Shown: positions 50,752-60,394, counted from the stretch's first letter. The stretch is 64,000 nt of DNA from Leeuwenhoekiella nanhaiensis (GCF_002744755.1 NZ_KZ319289.1:372001-436000); one strand, 5' to 3'. Notes: generated by a model from the sequence alone, not told the origin. Numbers and translations are program-made.

Positions 50752-51573
50752 ATGAATTTTAAAATGTTATCTATCCTCGTCTTCGTTCTCGCTTTCGCGG
50801 AAGCATTAACCGCTCAGGATTTTCAGGGCGTCGCCACCTACAAGTCCAGACGTCAGATAGATCTTAAGATGGAAGGCAAGAATATGACCGATGCCATGCA
50901 AAAGCAAATCGCCGATCAGCTCAAAAAGCAATTTGAGAAAACCTATATCCTCACGTTTGACCGCAATCAATCCCTGTACAAAGAAGATGAAAAGCTGGCA
51001 AAACCTGACGTGGCTAATACCGGAGGGATGCAAATAAAAATCAGCCAAAGCCGGGATATTCTTTATAAGAACACTTCGGCCAGGCGCTACGAGCGGCAGG
51101 AAGATGTATTGGGTAAAATCTTTCTGGTGCAGGACAGCCTGCAGAAACCCGACTGGAAACTGGAAAAAGAAACCAAATCCATCGGCGATTATACCTGTTT
51201 TAAAGCCACCCGTACCGAAGAGGTGACCAGCCAGACGTTTGAGTCTGATTCGATGAAAACCAAAGACACCACCTTTACCAAAACCATTACCGCCTGGTAC
51301 ACGCCGCAAATTCCCGTAAGCCATGGCCCGGCGATGAACTGGGGTCTTCCAGGTCTCATTCTGGAAGTGCAGGACGGTAAACAAAGCATTCTGTGCAGCC
51401 AGATCGTGCTCAACCCCGAGGATAAGATTGCAATCGAAGCCCCTGAAGGCGGTAAAATTGTTGACGAAGCCAGTATGAAAGCCATTCAGGAAGAGAAAAT
51501 GAAGGAGTGGATTGAGCGCAACAGCAGCAACCGCGAGGACGGTAAAACCTTCACCATAAAAATTGGGGGTTAA
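50752..51573 (+). CDS. GLPGLI family protein 1
   Basis: 273 aa with a signal peptide ending EALTAQ. The family name motif appears as NWGLPGLILEV (about 202-212), preceded by the ITAWYTPQIPVSHGP strand and followed by ILCSQIVLN. The N-terminal GVATYKSRRQIDL and a long helix (MTDAMQKQIADQLKKQFEKT) precede FLVQDSLQKPDWKLEKETKS. Exported, probably periplasmic. GLPGLI proteins (TIGR01200) are specific to Bacteroidetes and have no assigned role. A paralogue follows 64 bases downstream. The sequence around 50790-50804 holds a TTTCGCGGAA palindromic word. Confidence 0.9.
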   Translation: MNFKMLSILVFVLAFAEALTAQDFQGVATYKSRRQIDLKMEGKNMTDAMQKQIADQLKKQFEKTYILTFDRNQSLYKEDEKLAKPDVANTGGMQIKISQSRDILYKNTSARRYERQEDVLGKIFLVQDSLQKPDWKLEKETKSIGDYTCFKATRTEEVTSQTFESDSMKTKDTTFTKTITAWYTPQIPVSHGPAMNWGLPGLILEVQDGKQSILCSQIVLNPEDKIAIEAPEGGKIVDEASMKAIQEEKMKEWIERNSSNREDGKTFTIKIGG

Positions 51574-51637
51574 GTTAAAAACTGCTGTTAAACCTATTTG
51601 AAAATCAGGAGTCCAAATGCGATAAACATTCTGACTT

Positions 51638-52465
51638 ATGAAAATCTACAGCATACTCCTGGCCTTTGCAGTATTACTTACTTTACCTGCTCAGGCTCAA
51701 AAATTTGATGGCGGCATCGCTACCTATCAGTCTAAAACTTCGTTCGATATGGACAATTTTGGCGGTCGCGAGATGAGCGAGCAGATGAAAAAGCAAATCG
51801 CCGAACGTATGAAAAGCCGTCTGGAGAAGACCTTTACGCTTTCCTTCAGTAAAGACGAATCGATCTATGAAGAGGAAGAAAAATTGGAAGCTCCCGGTGC
51901 GGGTGGCGGAATGCGCTTTATGGGTGGTGGTTTTTCGCAAGGCGGAATCTATAAAAATATCGCCGACGATATTTACGCACGTCAAAACGAACTCATGGGC
52001 AAAACCTTTCTCGTTAAAGACACGCTCGCCAAACTCGACTGGAAGCTCGAGAAAGAAAGCAAAATGATAGGTCAGTATGCGGCTTTTAAGGCAACTGCTG
52101 TTAGGAAAATAGAGCAGAATCCCTGGGAGGCGATGCGACGCAGTCGTAATGCCGATACTACGGCCACCGATGCGCCTAAGGAAATGGTGATCACTGCCTG
52201 GTATACTCCTCAAATCCCCGTAAGCCAGGGACCTGATGAATACTGGGGTTTACCCGGTTTGATTCTCGAAGTTAGCGCCGGTCCCACCGTGATTTTATGC
52301 AACAAAATTGTCATCAATCCTAAGGAGGGTCTCGACATCGAGATGCCTAAAAAAGGCGATGAGATTAGCCGTGCCGAATATGAAAAAGTGGTGGCCGAAA
52401 AAACCAAAGAAATGAGTGAGCGTTTTGGTGGAGGTCGTGGCGGCTCTAGAGGTGGCAGAGGCTAA
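51638..52465 (+). CDS. GLPGLI family protein 2
   Basis: 275 aa, signal peptide ending LPAQAQ. It is a clear paralogue of the preceding gene: GIATYQSKTSFDMDN, the helix MSEQMKKQIAERMKSRLEKT, KTFLVKDTLAKLDWKLEKES, MVITAWYTPQIPVSQGP and YWGLPGLILEVSAG. Unlike the first copy it has Gly-rich inserts (GAGGGMRFMGGG) and a Gly/Arg tail (RFGGGRGGSRGGRG). The barrel gene starts 36 bases later. The pair plus barrel suggests an exported or outer-membrane complex; no function is known. Confidence 0.9.
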   Translation: MKIYSILLAFAVLLTLPAQAQKFDGGIATYQSKTSFDMDNFGGREMSEQMKKQIAERMKSRLEKTFTLSFSKDESIYEEEEKLEAPGAGGGMRFMGGGFSQGGIYKNIADDIYARQNELMGKTFLVKDTLAKLDWKLEKESKMIGQYAAFKATAVRKIEQNPWEAMRRSRNADTTATDAPKEMVITAWYTPQIPVSQGPDEYWGLPGLILEVSAGPTVILCNKIVINPKEGLDIEMPKKGDEISRAEYEKVVAEKTKEMSERFGGGRGGSRGGRG

Positions 52466-52501
52466 GATCATATCATTTACACCTACAATCAACCAAAATC
52501 C

Positions 52502-55207
52502 ATGAAATATATTTTCACCTTTTTTCTGTTGCTTAGCCTTACGGCGAAAGCCCAAAGCGTACGCGTAAGCGGTACGGTAAAAGACAGCATTGGCACACCG
52601 CTCGAGCTGGCTAATGTTATCGCAACCCGCGCAGATACCGGCGAAATGGAATCCTATGCGATTTCCAATTCTGAAGGACGCTATCAGTTTAACCTCCCTG
52701 CCGGAGCAGGGTATTCGCTGGTCGCCAGTTTTCTGGGATTGGCACCCACTACAAAAGAACTTACGATTGCTAAAGATGCAGCAGATATCGATCTTGATTT
52801 TGTGTTGATGCCTGCGGCAAACCAGCTTGATGATGTGGAAATCGTTTACGAAATGCCGGTTGTGGTTCGGGGCGATACCATCGTTTACAATACCGACAGT
52901 TTTACCAACGGCACCGAGCAGAAACTGGGCGATGTGCTCAAAAAACTTCCGGGGGTGACTGTAGATGAAGACGGGCAGATTCAGGTGGAAGGGCAGACCG
53001 TGTCTAAGGTGATGATCGAAGGAAAGGACTTTTTTGACGGCAGCTCGAAGCTGGCCGTAAAAAATATTCCGGCTGATGCATTAAAGAAGGTTGAAGTGCT
53101 GAAAAATTACAACGAGGTTGACCAGATGCGAGGTTTGGGTAACGACCAGAACAATGTGGCGATCAACCTGAAGCTTAAAGAAGGCAAGAAGAATTTTTGG
53201 TTTGGCGAAGTGCAGGGCGGCATTGGCGACGGGGGAGAAACCCGCTATCTGGGCAGTGCCAAGTTGTTTTACTACAGCCCTAAAGGCAGCATCAATATTA
53301 TTGGGAATACTAATAATACCGGTGACGTGCCGTTTACGTTTCGGGATTACTTCAATTTTACGGGAGGTTTCCGCAATTTTAACCAGCGCGGCGGAACTTC
53401 ATTCAATATCTCAGACAGCGGGCTTGGCTTTTTGGTTACCCAAAATAACCGTGCTCAGATGATTGAGACCAATTTTGCTGCGGCCAACTTCAGTTATGAG
53501 GCTTCAGATGCCTGGGATTTGAGCGGCTTTACCTTATTTAGCGACAATTCAACCGATTTTATGCAGCGCTCCCTGCGTAATTACATCGCCACCGAAGCAA
53601 CAGAATTAAATTCTGAAACCAGTAATCAGAGTAACCAGCTGGCGATGGCAAAATTCAGCAGCATTTACAAGCCCAATGACAAGCTGCAAATAGATTACGA
53701 TGTTTTGGCCAAAAAATCGCAACAATTTGAAATGACCGATGCGCTTTCAATTTTCACCGATGAGGACGGCATCGTAAACAACCCGATCACCGAGCAAAAG
53801 GACAATGACCCCTTTAGCTTAAATCAAAACCTAAACGCGTACTATACCCTTGACGACAAGAATATTTTTGCCGGTTTTGTACAGCATTTGTATCAAAATG
53901 AAGATCCGTTTTACAATGCAGTGGTTTCGCAGCAGCCCTTTACAGCAATTCTTCCGCTAGACACACTTCAAAGCAAAACACGATTTGATATCAATCAGGA
54001 CAAGCTCATCAAGACCAGTAAGCTGGACAGTAAGATTGATTATTATTACGTAATTAACGATAAAAGCAATATCAATCTCACTGTTGGGACAACCCAAAGC
54101 AGACAGGATTTCAATTCCGGAATTTTTCAGATTTTAGAAGACGGGACCGTAAATAACTTTGTAGGAGACACGCTTAATAATGAGGTGACGTTTAAATTTA
54201 GTGACGTTTTTGTCGGGGCGCATTACAAGTTTAAAACCGGAATTTTTACCATTACGCCCGGTCTTACACTGCATAGATACGACGTGTCTTCGGTGCAATT
54301 AGGTAGAGAAACCAGTAGCAATCAGTACAAATTACTACCCGATCTGTTTGCAATCGCCCAGTTTAAGCAAAGCGAAAGCTTACGTCTCAATTATCAAATG
54401 ACGGCAGATTATACAGACGTCAACAATTTCGCCGAAGGCTACGTTTTTAATAACTATAATCGAATGTTTCGCGGTAACCGGGATATTGAGAACGCGATTT
54501 TTCATACGGCCAGCCTCAATTATTTCAACTTCAATATGTTCAACTTTACAAACCTGAATGGGGGCGTGAGTTATACCCGTCGTATTGATGCGATTAAGAG
54601 TCAGACCGCGATAAACAGCATCAACCAGGCCTCATCGCCCATCAACAGCAATTTTGTAGATGAGGTTTTAAGTGCAAACGGGCGTTTTCAAAAAACTTTT
54701 AGAAAGTGGAAAGCTAATTTAAGTGGAAACGTTTCGTATAGCGAACTCAATAATATTGTCAACAACGAGCCGGCTTTGTCGCAGAATTTTACACAGAACT
54801 ATACGGCAAGTGTGGAGACCAATTTTAAGAACGCGCCTAACTTTGAGGTGGGTTACAACCGAAGCATCAACAACTATCAAAACGGAAACAGCGATCGTAC
54901 CTTTTTTACAGACCGCCCTTTTGCCAATATAGATGTACGATTCTTAAAAGGCTTTACCTTCACAGCAGACTGGAGTTATTACAACTATTTTGACAAGGAT
55001 GACTCGGTGCAAAACGAGTATTCGTTTTTTGAAGCCTCGTTGCGCTATCAGAAACCTGAAAGCAAATGGGAATTCCGTCTGGATGGTACCAATTTGCTGA
55101 ATGTAGACTCGCTGAACAACGATAGTTTCAATGAAAATTTTAACACCACAACCGAGTATTTTGTGATGCCCCGCATCGTAATGCTCTCGGTGCGATACAA
55201 CTTATAG
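52502..55207 (+). CDS. TonB-receptor-like outer-membrane beta-barrel (OMP_b-brl_3)
   Basis: 901 aa, signal peptide ending LTAKAQ. A CarboxypepD_reg Ig-like domain (about 20-100: GTVKDSIGTPLELANVIATR) is followed by a plug-like region (DTIVYNTDSFTNGTEQKLGD, VLKKLPGVTVDEDGQIQVEG, DALKKVEVLKNYNEVDQMRG) and a long barrel of strands to a C-terminus ending MLSVRYNL. This is the group of large barrels often annotated outer membrane beta-barrel family protein or TonB-dependent receptor. No SusD partner follows; instead two GLPGLI proteins precede it. Ligand unknown. It ends the operon at a strong terminator. Confidence 0.9.
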   Translation: MKYIFTFFLLLSLTAKAQSVRVSGTVKDSIGTPLELANVIATRADTGEMESYAISNSEGRYQFNLPAGAGYSLVASFLGLAPTTKELTIAKDAADIDLDFVLMPAANQLDDVEIVYEMPVVVRGDTIVYNTDSFTNGTEQKLGDVLKKLPGVTVDEDGQIQVEGQTVSKVMIEGKDFFDGSSKLAVKNIPADALKKVEVLKNYNEVDQMRGLGNDQNNVAINLKLKEGKKNFWFGEVQGGIGDGGETRYLGSAKLFYYSPKGSINIIGNTNNTGDVPFTFRDYFNFTGGFRNFNQRGGTSFNISDSGLGFLVTQNNRAQMIETNFAAANFSYEASDAWDLSGFTLFSDNSTDFMQRSLRNYIATEATELNSETSNQSNQLAMAKFSSIYKPNDKLQIDYDVLAKKSQQFEMTDALSIFTDEDGIVNNPITEQKDNDPFSLNQNLNAYYTLDDKNIFAGFVQHLYQNEDPFYNAVVSQQPFTAILPLDTLQSKTRFDINQDKLIKTSKLDSKIDYYYVINDKSNINLTVGTTQSRQDFNSGIFQILEDGTVNNFVGDTLNNEVTFKFSDVFVGAHYKFKTGIFTITPGLTLHRYDVSSVQLGRETSSNQYKLLPDLFAIAQFKQSESLRLNYQMTADYTDVNNFAEGYVFNNYNRMFRGNRDIENAIFHTASLNYFNFNMFNFTNLNGGVSYTRRIDAIKSQTAINSINQASSPINSNFVDEVLSANGRFQKTFRKWKANLSGNVSYSELNNIVNNEPALSQNFTQNYTASVETNFKNAPNFEVGYNRSINNYQNGNSDRTFFTDRPFANIDVRFLKGFTFTADWSYYNYFDKDDSVQNEYSFFEASLRYQKPESKWEFRLDGTNLLNVDSLNNDSFNENFNTTTEYFVMPRIVMLSVRYNL

Positions 55208-55234
55208 AAACCAGTTTTAGTAGCGTTAAGAAGA

Positions 55235-55269
55235 AAACCCGGAGACTCCAGTGAAGTTTCCGGGTTTTT
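55235..55269. terminator. Bidirectional terminator
   Basis: AAACCCGGA (55235-55243) pairs with TCCGGGTTT (55259-55267), followed by Ts; A-rich on the left, between the convergent barrel and transglutaminase-like genes. Confidence 0.82.
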
Positions 55270-55273
55270 GATT

Positions 55274-57868
55274 TTATAAAGAGCTTTGTTGGCTTGGGCT
55301 TATTTCGGGGGTATTAAACTCGTAAACCTCGGGTTCAGAATGGGTTTTGTTGGTTTTGGTAAAGGTATTTTTAACCCGCTCTGAAAAGGCAAAATAGCAA
55401 ATTACGATACCAGCTTTGAACATCACACCTATGATTTCCCCATACATACTTTGAGTTTCGGCAGGATCAAATTGATCAGGAGCAAGCTGAAGTAGGGCAA
55501 CATTATCTAAAGTGAATAGGATTACGACGGCCGCATTCATGATGATAATCATACGTGGGGCGATGGTACGCTTTTGAAAATAAAGGATGACGACAAATAG
55601 GGAAAAAATAAGGTAAGCCGAGTTGTAAAGCAGTTCTACAATCCCTATGAGGCCGAGTGCAAAACTTTGATCAAATAAATATTCCCAATTGGTTGCGTTT
55701 AAATGGAAATCTTCGTTGAAAAGTAAATTCCCAAGCACAATCAAAGGGGTGAGCACAATCCCAATACCAAAGAAAGCCACCCAGCCGCCTATAGGTTGTT
55801 GCCAGCGCTCATCAACGGTATTTGGCAGGTCGTAGGTGGTATACAGAAACCAGCAAAGCAGCGCGGTGAGTAAAGCCCCAAAAAAGATCAGAGAAATCGT
55901 CACAGTATAACTGTCTGCTGCAGCCTGAGGTGTTTTTAAAAAAGAGGCACCATAAGTCAACTGATAGGTAGATTGATTCTGGATTTGATTGTGCAGTTCA
56001 AGATATTTGGCCACCTGATCAGCCTCAAGATAATCGGTTTTACCCTTATAGTGATGTGTGATTTCTAAAGCAGCATTTTTATAGTCTATTTTATAATCAT
56101 AGCTAAAACCGGGATTGTCCAGATGCAGGCTTTCATTCTTTATATTCCAGGATTCGGGGAAATACACAACCGTTTTGTGTTCAAAATCGGCCTCTGCATT
56201 CGTCAGATAGGGCATACTACGCTCTGAACTGGTGACGGGATAGAGTAGATTTTCTAATGCCGAAGGATAGAATTGCGCAGCGACAATCTTATTATTATTG
56301 GGCAAAGGTTTCCACAGGCTGTCTATTTTATAGTTTTCTACTACCGTAAGCAAATTGTTCTTACGATCATCTTCAATGACCACCTCCTTGTTTACGCGAA
56401 TGCCGGGGTACATACTGCTGTAGAAATCAGTATAGGTTTTCTGAACAGATTCGGTGCTGGTTGTGTTGAAATAGGGGCGCATATTATCAGCATCACCGTC
56501 ATAATAGCGGGTTTCGATATCGAGTACCGCGCCGCCACCTGCTTTGTCTAACGAAAAGGTTTCTACTAAAACAGTCCTGGGTTTTTTTGACCTGGTCAAT
56601 GGGGTCAGCTCTGTTGTGTTTTTGTCCAGCACAAGTCCAAAATGATAGTTGGGCCAGTAGGTGGTTTGCAGCGAACCTCCCTGATCGCTAATGGTAGGAT
56701 CAATGTAGGCATCCTGACCAAGTTCAGTCTTATATTGAACGATGCAATGATCAAATACAAAAGGCGATGGTAACTGCTCATTCAGGGTCTTACCATTGAT
56801 GCTATGTACCAGGATGGGTTTTGCCTCAACACCATGGCTTTGAAGCAAGGTCGAAAGAAGCAGGGCTTTGTCTTTACAATCCCCAAAGCGTCTCTCTAGC
56901 ACCTCTCTCGGCTTGCTGGGCTTAAAGGAGTTTAGACCATCTTCAAAGCCCAAATAGCGTATGTCATCCTGAACAAAACGCACGAGAGCCGTAAGACTGT
57001 CTGACCGGTTTTTTTGTCCTTTTAAAATTGAAGCGGAAGCCTCTTTTAGAGCTTTCTTTTCCTGTTCACTTACCGCGTAATGCTTACTGTACTGTTTCGC
57101 GACGGCTGCCCAGGTTTCAAAAGAAGTAAATTCTACCCTTGGAGCAGGATAATACCAGCTGGGTGTATTGGTTTCATAAAGAATGGCTTCCGTATCTGTG
57201 GCGCTCCAGCTGTAACGGGTATGACTATTAGCACGCGTTACTTTAGCGTCTGGAGCACCATTGCCGGTTTTGATGAACAGGTCATAATTTTCCGGTTTAA
57301 GTACCGCAATGTGTATTTGAGCAACGGGTAGGGGATGTTGTAAAAAGAAGGTGGCACCTACTTTACCCTCGTGGATGGGGTTTCTTCCAACGGTTGTGTA
57401 TGCGTAATCAATAATATCACCTTCGCGAATGTCATAAAGATGATTTACCGCAGTTACCACACCGTTGTACAGGTGGCGCTCCAGATCTTCTTCCCTTTGA
57501 ATGATTCTGAAATCCTTAAGATCAAGCCGGTTGAGGGTTTTTCCGTCTCTAATGATTTCAAGCTTATGAAGTATGACCTTTTGATATTGCGGATCAAACT
57601 CAATACTGATGTCGCTCATTTCCTGAACGCCGTTTTTAGAGACTATTTTATAGGTAAAGCGTTCGTAATATTCTTTCCGTTCGATATTGTATTGATCGTC
57701 GAGAAGTAAGTAATAAAAGCCTGAAGCCTTGGCATCTTCAGCGGATGCAGTGTAGTCAGGAGTTGTATGTTCTACCCAATCAGGTATAGGTTTCTGGTTG
57801 AGATTCTGCGCATTTATTTGATATAGGGATAGGAAAAATAAAAGCTTAACGAATATGTGTCTAAGCAT
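55274..57868 (-). CDS. DUF3857-transglutaminase-DUF2569-like membrane protein
   Basis: 864 aa. Signal peptide ending YQINA; DUF3857 domain (about 45-230: YYERFTYKIVSKNGVQEMSD, IREGDIIDYAYTTVGRNPIH); transglutaminase-like core (about 275-400) with Cys near residue 331 in ERRFGDCKDKALLLSTLL, His in FVFDHCIVQYK and Asp in AYIDPTISDQGG, so the triad is complete. A beta-rich DUF3858-like part follows, then from about 690 four or more membrane helices beginning IGGWVAFFGIGIVLTPLIVL, which resemble DUF2569. The catalytic domain is thus periplasmic and tethered to the inner membrane. Activity is unknown; protease or cross-linking roles are possible. Confidence 0.88.
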   Translation of the reverse strand: MLRHIFVKLLFFLSLYQINAQNLNQKPIPDWVEHTTPDYTASAEDAKASGFYYLLLDDQYNIERKEYYERFTYKIVSKNGVQEMSDISIEFDPQYQKVILHKLEIIRDGKTLNRLDLKDFRIIQREEDLERHLYNGVVTAVNHLYDIREGDIIDYAYTTVGRNPIHEGKVGATFFLQHPLPVAQIHIAVLKPENYDLFIKTGNGAPDAKVTRANSHTRYSWSATDTEAILYETNTPSWYYPAPRVEFTSFETWAAVAKQYSKHYAVSEQEKKALKEASASILKGQKNRSDSLTALVRFVQDDIRYLGFEDGLNSFKPSKPREVLERRFGDCKDKALLLSTLLQSHGVEAKPILVHSINGKTLNEQLPSPFVFDHCIVQYKTELGQDAYIDPTISDQGGSLQTTYWPNYHFGLVLDKNTTELTPLTRSKKPRTVLVETFSLDKAGGGAVLDIETRYYDGDADNMRPYFNTTSTESVQKTYTDFYSSMYPGIRVNKEVVIEDDRKNNLLTVVENYKIDSLWKPLPNNNKIVAAQFYPSALENLLYPVTSSERSMPYLTNAEADFEHKTVVYFPESWNIKNESLHLDNPGFSYDYKIDYKNAALEITHHYKGKTDYLEADQVAKYLELHNQIQNQSTYQLTYGASFLKTPQAAADSYTVTISLIFFGALLTALLCWFLYTTYDLPNTVDERWQQPIGGWVAFFGIGIVLTPLIVLGNLLFNEDFHLNATNWEYLFDQSFALGLIGIVELLYNSAYLIFSLFVVILYFQKRTIAPRMIIIMNAAVVILFTLDNVALLQLAPDQFDPAETQSMYGEIIGVMFKAGIVICYFAFSERVKNTFTKTNKTHSEPEVYEFNTPEISPSQQSSL

Positions 57869-57956
57869 AAAAGAAAAATAGCATAAAGCCCAAATAAACG
57901 TTTTTAAGAGATAATTAACAAGTTTTTTTGAAGCTTAATCGATAAAATGCAGCTAT

Positions 57957-58883
57957 TTAATACCCCTTTTTCTGCGAAACTGTATTCTTTAATTCTTCGC
58001 CTTTTTCCATCCTTCGGTAATTCTCTGCGATTTGCGGTGCGACCGAAGCGGCGTTACTCATACTGGCAACGTGCGGTGTGATTAAAATGTCTTTTCGGTT
58101 CCAGAATGGATGATCCTGTGGCAAAGGTTCGTTGTGAAATACATCCAAAGCGGCACCGCTTAAGTGGTTGTTGTCTAAGGCTTCGATCAAATCTGCGTCA
58201 ACCAGATGTCCGCCGCGGGCTACGTTGATGAGGTAAGCCCCTTTAGGGAGTTTGCTGAACAAGGAGGCGTTTAAAATACCTTCTGTTTCTTCAGTCAGCG
58301 GGAGTAAACACACTAGAATTTCAGCTTGTGCTAAAAAATCATCCAGCTCATCCTGGGTATAGCTTTTGATACCTTCGACTTCTTTTCGCGAATGCGACCA
58401 ACCACTTACCTGAAAACCGGTTTGCTGAAGTGCCTTTCCTACCGCCTGTCCCAGGGTCCCAAAACCCAGAATGCCAATCTGCACATCGGGTACACGCTTA
58501 TATTGCGTTGGTTTCCATTGGGATTGATCCTGAAGGTTGCGGTACAACGGCAGATTTTTGATGTGGCTCAGGCATAAAGTCAGCACAAATTCCTGCATAT
58601 CGCTGGCAAGCTTTTCATCTACCACACGCGTCAGGGTGACATCTTTAGGCAAGGAGGGGTCGTTGAACAAATGATCAACTCCCGCACCCATAGAACCGAT
58701 GACTTTAAGATTGGGATAGGGCTCAAAACTGCCGTTTGGCGCTTTCCAGGTAACTGCCATAGTTATGGCCTTGGGGTCTTTTACCGTTTCGGGGGTTAAG
58801 ACTTCTAGTGAAGGATCGGCTTCGTGAAGGGCGTCAATCCAAGCCTCGTATTCTTTGTTGTTTCGAATAAGTAGAAGAGCCAT
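57957..58883 (-). CDS. GhrA-like D-2-hydroxyacid dehydrogenase
   Basis: 308 aa, close in pattern to glyoxylate/hydroxypyruvate reductase A. The NAD(P) loop is IGILGFGTLGQAVGKALQ; catalytic Arg in LINVARGGHLVDADL, Glu in LDVFHNEPLPQDHPFW, His in ILITPHVASMSNAAS. The GWSHSRKEVEG segment after the Rossmann strand (Ser-x-Ser-Arg) favours NADPH. It would reduce glyoxylate or hydroxypyruvate in the cytoplasm. Single gene; a two-hairpin repeat lies between it and metK. Confidence 0.9.
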   Translation of the reverse strand: MALLLIRNNKEYEAWIDALHEADPSLEVLTPETVKDPKAITMAVTWKAPNGSFEPYPNLKVIGSMGAGVDHLFNDPSLPKDVTLTRVVDEKLASDMQEFVLTLCLSHIKNLPLYRNLQDQSQWKPTQYKRVPDVQIGILGFGTLGQAVGKALQQTGFQVSGWSHSRKEVEGIKSYTQDELDDFLAQAEILVCLLPLTEETEGILNASLFSKLPKGAYLINVARGGHLVDADLIEALDNNHLSGAALDVFHNEPLPQDHPFWNRKDILITPHVASMSNAASVAPQIAENYRRMEKGEELKNTVSQKKGY

Positions 58884-58942
58884 ATATGGAGATGTTTAGG
58901 TACAATTTAGAAAAAAGTTCTCAATCGTATTTTTAAGTGGAA

Positions 58943-59020
58943 CATCCCCTCCAACCTCCCCTTCCAAGGGGAGGCTTTTTAAATTCGAGCTCCCTTCCTT
59001 TGAAGGAAGGGTTGGGGATG
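58943..59020. repeat. REP-like intergenic element: two hairpins inside a larger inverted repeat
   Basis: Hairpin 1 is CCTCCCCTT-CC-AAGGGGAGG (58955-58974), hairpin 2 is CCCTTCCTT-TG-AAGGAAGGG (58992-59011); both stems are perfect 9 bp. The ends CATCCCC (58943-58949) and GGGGATG (59014-59020) pair with each other. Hairpin 1 is followed by a T run and could also act as a terminator. The composition differs sharply from the surrounding A/T-rich spacers, as in dispersed palindromic elements. Confidence 0.7.
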
Positions 59021-59027
59021 GATGTTT

Positions 59028-60284
59028 CTAAACTATCCCAAAGGCTTCTTTAACCTGGTCCACATAGTCTAGTTTTTCCCAGGTAAATAATTCCACTTCT
59101 TTTTCTACGCGGCCGCTGTAAGGGCTTTCAAACACTTTGGTGATGGTTTGCGGGTCTTTACCCATATGGCCGTAAGCGGCAGTTTCACGGTAAATAGGAT
59201 TACGCAGCTTAAGGCGTTTTTCAATGGCAGCGGGACGCATATCAAACAACTCTCGCACTTTTGCAGCGATTTCACCATTGCTAAGCGATACATTTTTAGA
59301 ACCGTAGGTATCCACAAAGATTGAAGTGGGCTCAACCACACCAATAGCGTATGAAACCTGTACCAAAACTTCATCAGCAACACCGGCGGCTACCAGGTTT
59401 TTAGCGATATGACGCGCCGCGTAAGCCGCAGAACGATCTACTTTACTGGGGTCTTTACCGCTAAAAGCACCACCACCGTGCGCACCTTTTCCGCCGTAGG
59501 TATCTACAATAATTTTACGCCCGGTAAGACCTGAATCTCCGTGAGGACCGCCTATTACAAATTTTCCGGTTGGGTTTATGTGGTAGATAATCTCGTCGTT
59601 AAATAGTTTTGCAAGCTCTTCAGGCAATGCATCTTTCACCCGTGGGATCAATATCGAGATAATATCTTTTTTGATTTTAGCCAGCATTTTTTCGTCCTCA
59701 TCAAACTCATCGTGCTGGGTAGAAACTACAATAGCGACTATCTTTTGCGGCACATTGTCGTCAGAATATTCAATAGTCACCTGAGCTTTGGCGTCAGGAC
59801 GTAAATAGGTAATTTCTTTTTCCTCGCGGCGCAGCTTAGCCAGTTCGATCATAATGCGGTGCGAAATATCTAACGCCAGCGGCATATAATTCTCGGTTTC
59901 TTTCGTAGCATAGCCAAACATCATCCCCTGATCACCGGCACCCTGCTCTTCTTTTGAAGCACGGTCTACACCCTGATTGATGTCTTGCGATTGTTCGTGA
60001 ATAAGCGAAATCACCCCGCAGCTGTCACCGCTAAACTGATAGGCACCTTTGGTGTACCCAATGTCGTTGATTACGCCGCGTGCGATGTTTTGCACATCGA
60101 TATAGGTATTGCTTTTTACCTCTCCGGCAAGTACAACCTGACCTGTGGTTACCAGGGTTTCGCAGGCAACCTTAGACTCGGGGTCAAAAGCTAAAAAGTT
60201 ATCGAGTAGGGTATCGCTGATTTGATCTGCGATTTTATCGGGGTGTCCTTCAGACACGCTTTCTGAGGTAAATAGATAAGCCAT
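59028..60284 (-). CDS. metK: S-adenosylmethionine synthetase
   Basis: 418 aa. MetK makes SAM from methionine and ATP. Signatures: YLFTSESVSEGHPDKIADQI at the N-terminus, GAGDQGMMFGYATKETENYM, GGPHGDSGLTGRKIIVDTYG, and the P-loop-like GGGAFSGKDPSKVDRSAAYA. Slightly longer than the 384-aa E. coli enzyme because of an insert around KEEKEITYLRPDAKAQV, usual in Bacteroidetes. The ATG at 60284 is preceded by a leader of about 210 nt from a good promoter at 60500-60529; the leader holds a SAM-II-like aptamer and an anti-aptamer, so the gene should be turned down when SAM is high. Confidence 0.97.
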   Translation of the reverse strand: MAYLFTSESVSEGHPDKIADQISDTLLDNFLAFDPESKVACETLVTTGQVVLAGEVKSNTYIDVQNIARGVINDIGYTKGAYQFSGDSCGVISLIHEQSQDINQGVDRASKEEQGAGDQGMMFGYATKETENYMPLALDISHRIMIELAKLRREEKEITYLRPDAKAQVTIEYSDDNVPQKIVAIVVSTQHDEFDEDEKMLAKIKKDIISILIPRVKDALPEELAKLFNDEIIYHINPTGKFVIGGPHGDSGLTGRKIIVDTYGGKGAHGGGAFSGKDPSKVDRSAAYAARHIAKNLVAAGVADEVLVQVSYAIGVVEPTSIFVDTYGSKNVSLSNGEIAAKVRELFDMRPAAIEKRLKLRNPIYRETAAYGHMGKDPQTITKVFESPYSGRVEKEVELFTWEKLDYVDQVKEAFGIV

Positions 60285-60381
60285 CTAAGCAATTTTTAAC
60301 CACAATGTGGCACATTAAACGTTTTGAAACCAGATCTTTTCCGCGTTTTTAGCGCGCGTAAAAGTTGCTGAGAATCGTTTC

Positions 60382-60394
60382 GGAAAGATTTGAC
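60382..60394 (-). promoter_or_regulatory. Anti-aptamer of the metK leader
   Basis: The 13 bases here are the exact reverse complement of 60475-60487 inside the aptamer (GGAAAGATTTGAC in the minus-strand RNA pairs with GTCAAATCTTTCC). Pairing would destroy the aptamer 5' strand and its pseudoknot, so this looks like the switching strand of the expression platform. No clear T-tailed terminator is seen after it; control could be at translation. A second complementary pair, AACCACA (60419-60413) and TGTGGTT (60306-60300), reaches close to the start codon. Confidence 0.6.

Noticed and set aside
50806-52213. Antisense open frames of 176-192 aa over the GLPGLI genes
   Set aside because: Both paralogues show them at the same place, which follows from shared coding sequence on the plus strand. 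No domain or promoter supports them.
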